Part shown: positions 1 through 6,443 of the stretch, one piece after another | Position numbering within the stretch: the first letter of the stretch is position 1 | Layout of the letters: every line of letters begins with the position of its first letter | DNA from: JBEKDJ01 sp050014415 | Lineage (GTDB): Bacteria; Desulfobacterota; BSN033; UBA1163 | Reading direction: 5' to 3' | Length of the DNA: 10,546 nucleotides | Assembly: GCA_050014415.1 (NCBI GenBank) | Contig: JBEKDJ010000193.1 | Span: 1 to 10,546, forward strand | Program-made: the position numbers and the translations under genes | The notes under the pieces: generated by a model | What the model saw: only the letters and a program-made list of their open reading frames with translations | Told to the model about the DNA's origin: nothing | Databases searched by the model: none

Positions 1-307
1 AGTAGTAAGTCAAGAAAACTTGACCACAAGATATGGGAGAAACCTCCTCATACTTTTAAGCGCCAACCGGGCAAGAAGAAGGACGCTGATGATTACCAAT
101 TCAAATCATGCATACTTGCCCAAAAAGCCAGCTTGTTGACTCCAGGAAGGAAGCGTTGGCCAACTTTGCAGTGTCCGCAAGGTCAAACGCCAGCTTTTAA
201 GCCTTTATAGGACAGGTCTTCCAAAGAAGAGGGCGATGTACAGAAGGGCTATTGCGGCTGTTGCCTGCACCTTTAATGAGTGACCCTCATTCCACTACTG
301 GTCAGGG
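1..307. other. Gene-poor left edge
   Basis: No convincing gene is visible. Plus-strand frame 1 is open from base 1 to a TAG at 208-210, about 69 codons without a start. It could be the 3' end of a gene entering from the left, but its lysine- and proline-rich translation resembles no family I know. Near the end, TGACCCT (281-287) and AGGGTCA (304-310) form a 7-bp inverted repeat around a 16-nt loop. The right arm includes the stop codon of the minus-strand gene and is followed on the plus strand by five T. This could be a weak terminator for plus-strand transcription, but no U-run follows it in the direction of the minus-strand gene. Confidence 0.4.
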
Positions 308-652
308 TCATTTTTGGGTGATCTTCCACTTGTCCTCGCGCACCCTCCATTTTCCTTCCTCAACGACCATCTTGACAGACCCCGTTGCCTCTTCCCCGAA
401 CTGCATGGAGCCATGAACGGTGAACGATGCTGAGTCTCCTGCGATAGCAGGGGTGCCTATCTTCGCCTCAGAGGGTCGTTGCGTCATGACAAACATGACC
501 GCTTCGCGACTCTCTTTGATATCACGTTCAAATTCCTTGCGCTCCTTTTCCGCAATAAACTCACGCATCTTATTGACGTCACCCTCAAGGCATGCCCTGT
601 AATATTCAGCATATGCCTTAGCAGGCGGACTGGCATCACCTTTGACCGTTAC
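308..652 (-). CDS. C-terminal half of frameshifted secreted protein (NTF2-like, DUF4878-like domain)
   Basis: This 114-codon frame has no start of its own at its beginning. It begins with GTA at 652-650, directly at the A9 run where the upstream frame (1200-649) stops, and is reached from it by a -1 shift. The first ATG lies later, giving an 86-residue version from 568, but conserved-looking sequence (AKAYAEYYRACLEGDVNKM) precedes that ATG, so the ATG is probably not the true start. The pattern is an N-terminal helix ending in 'LEGDVNKMREF', a charged helical stretch, then beta strands ending in 'EGKWRVREDKWKI'. This fits the small periplasmic NTF2-fold domains (DUF4878/DUF4019 type) that sit at the C-terminus of lipoproteins and secreted proteins. 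Molecular function is unknown. It is most likely the second domain of a protein of about 297 residues. It could instead be a dead fragment if the frameshift is a true mutation. Confidence 0.6.
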   Translation of the reverse strand, partial: VTVKGDASPPAKAYAEYYRACLEGDVNKMREFIAEKERKEFERDIKESREAVMFVMTQRPSEAKIGTPAIAGDSASFTVHGSMQFGEEATGSVKMVVEEGKWRVREDKWKITQK

Positions 653-1200
653 TTTTTTTTTGAAGGGGCAAGACCGGCCTGCGACTTTCCCAGGCTCACC
701 TGAAAAGAAGCATCGAAGGATAATGTGACCTCGTTGAAGTCGTCGACTACCGGTTTGGGAGTCTTGTACTTCCCAACTATCGCGGTATCGTCAAAGCGAG
801 TGACGGTCAGCGTCGCCTCATTTCCCAACGCTACAAAGTGCGTCTTCTTGCCCGGGAAATAGAAGAAGTTGAGAGATCCCGAGAGTTTTTTCTCCTTGGG
901 GGAAAGGCTGAAGAGAATGGCATGCACCTTTTTCTGTTTTATATAGCTCTCGCTGAGCATAGAAATGGAGAAATTATCAGGGGGCAGCGGTTTGTCGGAG
1001 AGGACAATAATGGGCTCTTCCGGGTTGACCAGATCGACATATGCGTGGGTGAGCTTTATCTTGTCCTTGTTCAGTGTCAGCGATCCCGATACTCTACTGC
1101 CCTGAGGCACGGATTGTGCGTTTCCGGCCCAAGCCAATAGCATCCACGCACAGCACGAACAAACGAAGGCAACAACGAACATACGCTTCCTCTTCTCCAT
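649..1200 (-). CDS. Secreted protein with Sec signal peptide, N-terminal part of a frameshifted gene
   Basis: The 183-residue frame starts at an ATG preceded by a strong Shine-Dalgarno (GAGGAGG, about 5 nt upstream). Residues 1-28 form a signal peptide: basic MEKRKR, a hydrophobic core with Cys14, Cys16 and Cys17, then a likely signal peptidase I site after Ala28 (AGNA-Q). The cysteines do not sit in a good lipobox, so a lipoprotein is less likely. The mature part (about 29-175) is rich in beta-strand pattern (VSGSLTLNKDKIKLTHAYV, later FDASFQVSL) and resembles a family of secreted beta-sandwich proteins of unknown role. It ends in SKKK and a TAA immediately after an A9 run. Moving back one base restores a frame that adds 114 residues with an NTF2-like domain. 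Likely location is the periplasm. It lies 631 nt beyond the DUF433 remnant and has no obvious link to the catabolic genes. Confidence 0.7.
   Translation of the reverse strand: MEKRKRMFVVAFVCSCCAWMLLAWAGNAQSVPQGSRVSGSLTLNKDKIKLTHAYVDLVNPEEPIIVLSDKPLPPDNFSISMLSESYIKQKKVHAILFSLSPKEKKLSGSLNFFYFPGKKTHFVALGNEATLTVTRFDDTAIVGKYKTPKPVVDDFNEVTLSFDASFQVSLGKSQAGLAPSKKK
652..661 (-). promoter_or_regulatory. A9-G slippery run, possible -1 frameshift or transcriptional slippage site
   Basis: On the minus strand the codons read TCA AAA AAA AAG TAA. The last seven bases before the stop are A AAA AAG in phase, the slippery heptamer known from E. coli dnaX. A -1 shift continues GTA ACG GTC into the downstream frame without a gap. 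A run of nine A could also allow polymerase slippage, and a run of 7 or 10 A would fuse the frames outright. A small inverted repeat (ATGCC/GGCAT, 613-617 and 632-636) starts 15 nt downstream, farther than usual for a stimulator, and no clear internal Shine-Dalgarno lies just upstream. Simple mutation or an assembly error is equally possible. Confidence 0.4.
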
Positions 1201-1831
1201 ATTTTCCTCCTCATAAGTAGTTTATTTCGCATTGCCTGGATTTCATCTTACTGCTGAATATCTTTCAAGTCAAGCAAAATAGCAGCATAATGCCGCATAC
1301 TGTAGGGATTTCTTTTCCCCATCCAGCCATCGAAAGAGTGGGACCCTATTAGTTGTTTCCTCGCCCGCTCACCGGGGAGTTTTCCGGCAAGGTCTAAAAG
1401 ATGCAAGAAGCGCCTCCGGCATTTTTAAGGCCTCTTAAATAGGTATTGGCGTTTTTCAGCGGCTTGAGTCTCGACCAGATTCCCGGCCAAAACAGTCTGC
1501 CAATGAGTACCCTGAAACCGGGTAAACAGTACTTCTTGAAATTCGCAAACAGGGATTTTAGTGAAACATAGGTAACTCAAATTGATAATCATCAGTGGTC
1601 ATTTCTTCTGTTCCCCCGATGTTTAACCCGTCTCGCTGATTTACACTTGAAATGTTACATTGAAAGGTAGAAATTGAAAAACAACATTTCAGGAAGTAAG
1701 AGGCGAGCAGGGGCAGGAGAGAGCCAAGGAAAACGACCTGTGATGAGAAATGTGAGCACGAGGGCCAGGGATCCTAAGGACGAAAAATAGCGATGGGCAA
1801 TGAGCAAGAAGTAAAGGAGGGATGCTTGTCG
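1201..1831. other. Gene-free stretch with purine-rich segment
   Basis: I see no supported gene in these 631 bases. About 1685-1830 the plus strand is strongly purine-rich and low in complexity (many GA, AGG and GAG words), unlike the coding regions. A start-less minus-strand frame runs from about 1565 to a stop near 1400, with a basic, aromatic-rich translation containing KKYCLPGFRVLIGRLFWPG. It could be a relic of a membrane or glycan-related protein, but I cannot identify it. The promoter of the secreted-protein gene at 1200 should lie in the last 100 bases before it, but no clear -35/-10 pair stands out. Confidence 0.4.
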
Positions 1832-2092
1832 TTAAAGGTCAATGATGCGGATTGTACATTGAGGATGCTGATTCGGGAGTGTGTCCATGTCAGTTTCCTC
1901 TAAACCTGGATATTCCCGGAGGATCTCTTGTATTGTCCTTCCGCTTGTGAGGAAATCAACGATAAGCGATATCCAAGTACGATGTCATCAAATAAGAGGT
2001 TTTTCGAAAAGTACGATGTCATCAAATAAGAGGTTTTTCGAACTAAATATTGGATCAATAGAGATCCGTGACAGGTATTTCTTTCTGGTTAT
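1832..2092 (-). pseudogene. Decayed DUF433 (VapB45/antitoxin-like) gene
   Basis: Read on the minus strand in one frame, this stretch gives KKYLSRISIDP, then FEKPLI, two adjacent TGA stops (1990-1985), HRT, then WISLIVDFLTSGRTIQEIL and REYPGL. The order and spacing match DUF433 proteins (RI.IDP - GKP.I.GTR - LI.D.L..G.t.eEIl..YP.L), small winged-helix proteins often acting as antitoxins with a PIN-like DUF5615 partner. The gene is broken in several ways. There is no start codon near KKYL, the GKP/GTR region carries the two stops, and a perfect 34-bp tandem duplication lies across it. The expected C-terminal 'EEDI..AL.YA' is replaced by unrelated sequence before a TAA at 1834-1832. No DUF5615 partner is visible. 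The family call comes from remembered motifs, not a database search. Confidence 0.6.
1975..2042. repeat. Perfect 34-bp tandem duplication
   Basis: Bases 1975-2008 are repeated exactly at 2009-2042. The unit starts AAGTACGATGTC and ends GGTTTTTCGAA. Since 34 is not a multiple of three, the duplication shifts the frame of the DUF433 remnant it lies in. Perfect identity of the copies suggests a recent event or an assembly artefact. Confidence 0.97.
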
Positions 2093-2206
2093 ATGAATCC
2101 ACCAAGGATAATTCCGCTGGGACAAACATGATGCCGAGGTTTGATCGAAGCTGTCGGATGTCTTTCCTCCACGCCACGGCACTATCTTCGCTGGTCCGAT
2201 TCCATT

Positions 2207-2971
2207 TTATACGTTCATTCCACCGTCTGCCATGAAAACGCTACCCGTCGAAAAGCTGCCTTGATCGGAAGCGAGAAAAAGGACTAATCTCGCGATTTCC
2301 TCGGCCCGGCCATGACGGCCTAGAGGGATGATACGGTTAAGAAATTCGGTGCCATCCTCTCCGACGACCTCTGTGAGGCGTTCCTCGATATTTGACTGAA
2401 AAGAGTTGTCGATGGGGCCTGGCGCGACAACATTGACGCGGATTCTACGCGGCGCCGCTTCTTTTGCGACCGTACGCATGAGTCCAATGAGTGCATGTTT
2501 GGATGTCACATAGGCGCAGACGCCGGGATCGGCTGTCACGCCCATGATACTGGATGTGATGATGATGCTGCCGCCGTCATTCATTTTAGGCAAGCCGTAT
2601 TTGCAGGCCAGGAATGAGCCCCGGATGTTAATCGCCATGACGGCGTCGAAGACTTCTTCGGGATATTCGGTAATAGGTTTGACGACGCCGCTAATGCCCG
2701 CATGGCTAAACAACACGTCGATCTTGCCCCATCGGCTAACAGTCTGATTAATATATTTCTGTGTCTCTTGTGTGTCAGCTACGTTCGCCTTTATCGTCCC
2801 CAAAAAATCAGGCCTCGCCTTTAGGGTTTTGACCGCACGGACCAGATTCTCTTCGTTACGACTAACCAGCATAACCCTCGCGCCTTCGTGCAAAAGAAGC
2901 GAGGCGCTCGCAAGGCCAATGCTGCCTGCCCCGCCGGTGATGACACATACTTTGCCGTCTACTATCCCCAT
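2207..2971 (-). CDS. SDR-family NAD(P)-dependent oxidoreductase (classical, 3-oxoacyl-ACP reductase-like)
   Basis: A 254-residue classical short-chain dehydrogenase, the usual family length, and cytoplasmic. The Rossmann glycine motif TGGAGSIG is at residues 12-19. The NNAG motif appears as SHAG (89-92). The catalytic set is Asn115, Ser140 or Ser141 (ITSSIMG), Tyr154 and Lys158 (YVTSK). The PG motif (APGPIDNS) follows, and the C-terminus is the typical STGSVFMADGGMNV. Ser37-Arg38 at the end of beta-2, in place of an acidic residue, hints at NADP(H), but this is tentative. It would interconvert a hydroxy and a keto group, plausibly on an acyl-CoA intermediate. The ATG has a usable GGGAG Shine-Dalgarno. 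It lies 271 nt downstream of the zinc alcohol dehydrogenase and is probably part of the same catabolic cluster. The substrate cannot be read from the sequence. Confidence 0.92.
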   Translation of the reverse strand: MGIVDGKVCVITGGAGSIGLASASLLLHEGARVMLVSRNEENLVRAVKTLKARPDFLGTIKANVADTQETQKYINQTVSRWGKIDVLFSHAGISGVVKPITEYPEEVFDAVMAINIRGSFLACKYGLPKMNDGGSIIITSSIMGVTADPGVCAYVTSKHALIGLMRTVAKEAAPRRIRVNVVAPGPIDNSFQSNIEERLTEVVGEDGTEFLNRIIPLGRHGRAEEIARLVLFLASDQGSFSTGSVFMADGGMNV

Positions 2972-3242
2972 TTATTTTCTCCCTTCTTGATTCACTTCTG
3001 GGGTCACCCCCTGCGTAGCTATAAGAAACAACTGGTAACATACAAACCAAGATAGCTCCCCACTTCACTTCACATAATCCAGAAAACTGGTTTCATCTCA
3101 CGGTGACGGCAAGGATGCCCGTATTGTTACTGCACAGCACGTTCATTTTCAAATAGTTTCAAGGTCGTTGTCTTGTTAACTACTGTGGATGCCAAGAAAA
3201 AAGAAAATCAGACTTCCGATTTATATGATTTTACATTTTTGA

Positions 3243-4352
3243 TTAATCCCAAGCACAGATCCAGCGGCCGCGTATCTGTCTCTTCGACATCTTTTCCACC
3301 ACATCGTTAATGTCTTCCAGCTTGAACTTTTTGGTAACAAGCTTGTCAAGCTTCAGATCGTGCGTCATTGCCATATGGGTAAGTCTGGGAATATCAATAT
3401 GCGTCGATATCATACCATAGAGGGTCCCGACTATCGTTTTCTGCTGGAACGGTGTTACCTGAAGCGGGATGTTGGTCGTTTGATAATGCGGCGTGAGGCC
3501 AATTAAAACAAGTTTCCCCGCATTTCCTGTGGACCAGTAAGCCTGAATTTGGGCACCCGCATCTCCAATAGCTTCGAAGGCATAGTCCACGCCGCCGCCT
3601 GTTATCTCCTGAATCCTAGGAACCGGATCCTCCTTCGCATTGCAGATAAAATGCGTAGCGCCAAACTCTCTCGCGAGATCTTCCCTATCTTTTTCTATGT
3701 CGACCGCGATGACAGGATTTGCATGGCGCAAAACACAGGCCCGAAGTACATTCAAGCCTACACCGCCAAGCCCATATACCGCGACCCTATCCCCGGGCTG
3801 AACCTTGGCGCAATTTGTCACAGTACCCCACCCGGTTGGGATACAGCAACCCATCAGACAGGCATACTCAAGAGGAAACTCCTTCGGAATTGGGATTAAT
3901 CCACTCTCCGGAGCAACAGTATAGTTGGAAAATCCCGACACAAAATTGCCGTGGCGCACCATCTTCCCGTTCTTATCTTTAATTCGAGATGTACCATCAA
4001 GCAGCGTTCCTTCTACAAAATTCTTGAAGTTCCCGCTGCATATATTACCCATGCCCCTGCGGCACTCTGGGCATTCTCCGCAAGGAACCATCCAGGTCGC
4101 AACTACATGGTCGCCTACTTTTATCTTAGTGCATCCCGGACCTACCGCTTCGACAACCCCTGCGCCTTCATGTCCGGCTACAATGGGCAACAACAATTTT
4201 ACGTTCCCTATAAGGTTACCGTAGTCCGAATGACAGTACCCGGTGTAAGCGTACTTTACAAGCGCTTCCTTTTCCTTTGGCGGCTCTAATTCCAACTCTT
4301 CAATGCTATACGGTTTGTTTATCTCCCTCAAAACTGCTCCCTTAATCTTCAT
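3243..4352 (-). CDS. Zinc-dependent alcohol dehydrogenase (MDR superfamily)
   Basis: A 369-residue medium-chain dehydrogenase with both zinc sites. Catalytic zinc ligands are Cys40 (TGYCHSD), His61 in GHEGAG, and Cys169 in GCCIPTGWG. Structural zinc ligands are Cys91, Cys94, Cys97 and Cys105 (CGECPEC...GNIC). The GroES-like domain covers about 1-175. The Rossmann motif GLGGVG is at 194-199, and Asp218 at the end of the next strand favours NAD over NADP. The insert near 106-140 and overall length resemble the class III-like group that includes formaldehyde dehydrogenases. It should oxidise a primary or secondary alcohol, or reduce the matching carbonyl. Context suggests an intermediate of acid or aromatic degradation. 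The ATG follows a strong AAAGGAGAG site. The synthetase lies upstream across a 267-nt gap with a double hairpin, and the SDR is downstream. Substrate unknown. Confidence 0.92.
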   Translation of the reverse strand: MKIKGAVLREINKPYSIEELELEPPKEKEALVKYAYTGYCHSDYGNLIGNVKLLLPIVAGHEGAGVVEAVGPGCTKIKVGDHVVATWMVPCGECPECRRGMGNICSGNFKNFVEGTLLDGTSRIKDKNGKMVRHGNFVSGFSNYTVAPESGLIPIPKEFPLEYACLMGCCIPTGWGTVTNCAKVQPGDRVAVYGLGGVGLNVLRACVLRHANPVIAVDIEKDREDLAREFGATHFICNAKEDPVPRIQEITGGGVDYAFEAIGDAGAQIQAYWSTGNAGKLVLIGLTPHYQTTNIPLQVTPFQQKTIVGTLYGMISTHIDIPRLTHMAMTHDLKLDKLVTKKFKLEDINDVVEKMSKRQIRGRWICAWD

Positions 4353-4619
4353 GATTCTTCTCTCCTTTCTTTGTTATCTCAGACGTTTATTAGAAAATAC
4401 CCCCATTCCCCCCTCTCCCCTGGTGGGAGAGGGCAAGGGTGAGGGGGGGAACATTCAGCACCACCCCCACCTTAATCCTCCCCCATCAAGGGGGAGGATA
4501 ATCGTTGGTAATTTTCATGGCTGAGGGTGACTTGTTCGTCATGACCCATTACCCCATTACATTGAAAAGGCTGTTAAGTGTGCTGGAAAAGTCTTTTGAT
4601 ATGAGTCCTATGACGATGG
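4353..4619. other. Intergenic gap holding a palindromic repeat
   Basis: The gap between the synthetase stop and the ADH ribosome-binding site carries the C/G-rich double hairpin described separately. The remaining 120 bases next to the synthetase (4500-4619) show no gene; plus-strand frames there are short and overlap the synthetase. The ADH promoter, if it has its own, would have to lie within or next to the repeat. Confidence 0.6.
4401..4499. repeat. REP/BIME-like double-hairpin intergenic repeat
   Basis: Two strong palindromes lie about 40 nt apart. The first pairs CCCTCTCCC (4411-4419) with GGGAGAGGG (4425-4433) around the 5-base loop CTGGT, with partly pairing C- and G-runs outside it to about 4401 and 4448. 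The second pairs ATCCTCCCCC (4475-4484) with GGGGGAGGAT (4490-4499) around ATCAA. C-rich/G-rich hairpins of this wording recur between genes in many proteobacterial genomes as REP-like elements. Here it lies after the synthetase stop and before ADH. It could attenuate or terminate transcription or protect an mRNA end, but there is no U-run, so it is not a classical terminator. Confidence 0.85.
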
Positions 4620-6185
4620 TCATCCTTTTAGCTTTCCTTCTGTATAAGCTTTACGTAGTTTCGGTTTTTCCAGCTTGCCGGTGGAGCTTCTTGGCACTTC
4701 TGCGAAAATGATCTGACGGGGACGCTTGTAGCGGGGGAGGTTTTCCTCACAATAGGAGAACATTTCCGCCTCTGTAGGCTTCTCGCCTGGAACCGGCTGA
4801 ATGACCGCCGCAATGGCCTCTCCGAGCCTTTCATCGGGAACGCCGATGACCGCCACATCGTACACCTTTGAATGTTTCTGCAGGACCGCCTCTATCTCAA
4901 CGGGATAGACATTTTCTCCTCCACAAATGATAAGGTCCTTCTTTCGGTCCACAATGTAGATGAATCCGTCCTCGTCCATTTTCGCAAGATCTCCTGTATG
5001 CAGCCAGCCATCGCGTACTATCTGTGCGGTCGCCTCCGGGTTCTTGTAGTACCCTTTCATGACCCCGCTTCCCTTCACAATAATCTCACCCACTTCATCG
5101 ACATTGACGTCGGCTCCGTCATCCCTCACCACCCGGACATCCCATATGATGCTTGGCTTACCGATAGCCCCGATTTTATGCTCGTTTTCCATGCCAAGGT
5201 GGGTGACCCCAGGGCCTCCCCCCTCGCTCAATCCGTAGCTCGTATCGTAGGCCATCTCCGGGAAATAGGATTTCCATCGCTTCACCAGACTTGGCGGGAT
5301 AGGCTGGGCACCCATATGCATCAGCCTTAAGTTACTCAGGTCGTAGTTTTCGGGTCTTATTTCTCTCCTATCGAAGGCCCCGAGGATATCGAGCGTCCAT
5401 GGCATAAGGAGGAAGACCATGGTAGCTTTCTCTCTTGCCAATGTTTCGATGATGATCGCAGGTTTAATCAGCTCGGTAAGCAAGATATTCGTCCCACCTA
5501 TGATCACTCCTCCAAGGAGGTGACCGATGGCAAGATGATATAGGGGCGGCATCATCAGCTGGCGGTCGCCGAACTTCCAGCCATGACATGTGGCCTCAGT
5601 GATTGCAGCCACCGTTAGGCTCCGGTGTGCGTGAAGCACTGCCTTGGGCGTCCCGGTAGTGCCTGAGGTGAAGTAGAGGGCACACTCATCTTCATCGTCT
5701 ATCTCCACCCCCACAGGCGCGGAAGGCACACTCCCCATCAAAGATTCAAGGTTCTCTATGCCGGGCCGGGGCATCGAGCCTATTGAGAGATAGTCGCGTA
5801 TAATAGGTAATTCGGACTTCATGCTGCCAATCCTCTCGGCAAACTCCTCATCAAGGATAAAGAGGCTCGGCTCTCCAATGTCAACACAGTACTTGATGTC
5901 CTGGTTGGTAAACCGGAAATTGAGCGGCATTGCCCACGCCCCGGTCTGCATGATGCCAAAAAATGTCTCAAGCCAGTTAATGGAGTTCCTGCTCAAAAGC
6001 GCTACCTTCATCCCTTTCCTGATACCCTTGGCGACCAATACCTGAGCGATTCTATTCATCCTCTCGTTGAATGCAGCCCAGGTGATTTCTTTCCGGACCT
6101 TACTGACTGGCCTTACTTCCACAAAGGCTATGGTATTCGGATATAACCGGGCATTCCTTGCCACCAGATCAACAACTGTCATCAT
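4620..6185 (-). CDS. AMP-forming acyl-CoA synthetase (long/medium-chain or aryl acid CoA ligase-like)
   Basis: A 521-residue member of the ANL adenylating family with all core motifs: the P-loop FTSGTTGTPKA (172-182), YGLSEGG (317-323), GDL with Asp399, DRKKD (413-417), GGENVYPVEIE (422-432), and the C-terminal catalytic lysine in STGKLEK (Lys504). It should activate a carboxylic acid with ATP through an acyl-AMP to the CoA thioester, and is cytosolic or membrane-associated. The GGENVYP wording is typical of fatty-acyl and aryl-acid ligases, but substrate cannot be assigned. Two ATGs are adjacent (6185 and 6182). The GGGGGAGGG Shine-Dalgarno lies nearly against the first, so the second gives slightly better spacing and a 520-residue protein. 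The start lies 62 bp from the inverted-repeat element, which separates it from the mutase-MmgE block. In the cluster it is the natural entry step. Confidence 0.93.
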   Translation of the reverse strand: MMTVVDLVARNARLYPNTIAFVEVRPVSKVRKEITWAAFNERMNRIAQVLVAKGIRKGMKVALLSRNSINWLETFFGIMQTGAWAMPLNFRFTNQDIKYCVDIGEPSLFILDEEFAERIGSMKSELPIIRDYLSIGSMPRPGIENLESLMGSVPSAPVGVEIDDEDECALYFTSGTTGTPKAVLHAHRSLTVAAITEATCHGWKFGDRQLMMPPLYHLAIGHLLGGVIIGGTNILLTELIKPAIIIETLAREKATMVFLLMPWTLDILGAFDRREIRPENYDLSNLRLMHMGAQPIPPSLVKRWKSYFPEMAYDTSYGLSEGGGPGVTHLGMENEHKIGAIGKPSIIWDVRVVRDDGADVNVDEVGEIIVKGSGVMKGYYKNPEATAQIVRDGWLHTGDLAKMDEDGFIYIVDRKKDLIICGGENVYPVEIEAVLQKHSKVYDVAVIGVPDERLGEAIAAVIQPVPGEKPTEAEMFSYCEENLPRYKRPRQIIFAEVPRSSTGKLEKPKLRKAYTEGKLKG

Positions 6186-6247
6186 CCCTCCCCCAAACTA
6201 ACTATGTCAGAAGGTAACAATTTAGCGCTTTGAAAAATCACCTCCAT

Positions 6248-6413
6248 GGGACACCGATCAGGGATGTTGGAAAAGTTCTAGAGCGGATACATTTAATGTA
6301 TCATTCAGATGGCTTCAAAACTATTACAGTGTTTTGTTCACTCCCCCATTCCAATAGGATAGACATAAGAGACCGCATTCTAAAACTTTAGAAACATCTC
6401 TGATCGGGGGCCC
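6248..6413. mobile_element. MITE-like element or IS remnant with long imperfect terminal inverted repeats
   Basis: The left end, from GGG at 6248, reads GGGACACCGATCAGGGATGT and then TTGGAAAAGTTCTAGA. The reverse complement of the right end, from 6413, reads GGGCCCCCGATCAGAGATGT and then TTCTAAAGTTTTAGA. The arms match well for about 40 bp and more loosely for about 55 bp. The core is short and has no gene. Outside the GGG/CCC ends the match stops sharply, as expected of a transposon border. I see no clear target-site duplication. The pattern fits a non-autonomous miniature element or the fused ends of an IS. It fills most of the 258-nt gap between the MmgE/PrpD gene and the synthetase. As RNA it would fold into a long hairpin that could separate the two transcripts. 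Confidence 0.65.
6286..6302. promoter_or_regulatory. Operator-like 17-bp palindrome
   Basis: GATACATT and AATGTATC form a perfect 8-bp inverted repeat around a single T, about 100 bp upstream of the synthetase start. The matching part of the right arm of the surrounding element is not palindromic, so this symmetry is not simply inherited from the terminal repeat. Size and symmetry suit a dimeric regulator such as a TetR-type repressor, but no regulator gene is recognised in the window. Confidence 0.35.
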
Positions 6414-6443
6414 TACCCCATTCCATTTCAAAGAGTTAAAGTG

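Noticed and set aside
1975..2042. CRISPR-like repeat
   Set aside because: Only two copies, directly abutting with no spacer. It is a tandem duplication.
2862..3068. 68-codon minus-strand frame overlapping the SDR start
   Set aside because: It overlaps the SDR Rossmann-fold region in another frame and has no ribosome-binding site or recognisable domain, despite a hydrophobic N-terminus.
3195..3240. Rho-independent terminator after the zinc alcohol dehydrogenase
   Set aside because: Only a 5-bp AT-rich stem (AAATC 3205-3209 with GATTT 3218-3222) precedes a broken T-rich run on the minus strand. Too weak to call.
3549..4289. Several plus-strand frames of 87-116 codons opposite the alcohol dehydrogenase
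   Set aside because: They are antisense to a gene with all zinc and NAD motifs, overlap one another in different frames, and show no recognisable domains.
4610..4623. Hairpin ATGAC/GTCAT at the end of the synthetase gene
   Set aside because: A 5-bp stem with a 4-base loop overlapping the stop codon and no U-run. Expected by chance.
4872..5330. 152-codon plus-strand frame inside the synthetase gene
   Set aside because: It lies opposite the most conserved ANL motifs and its translation shows no family features. It is a shadow of codon use on the other strand.
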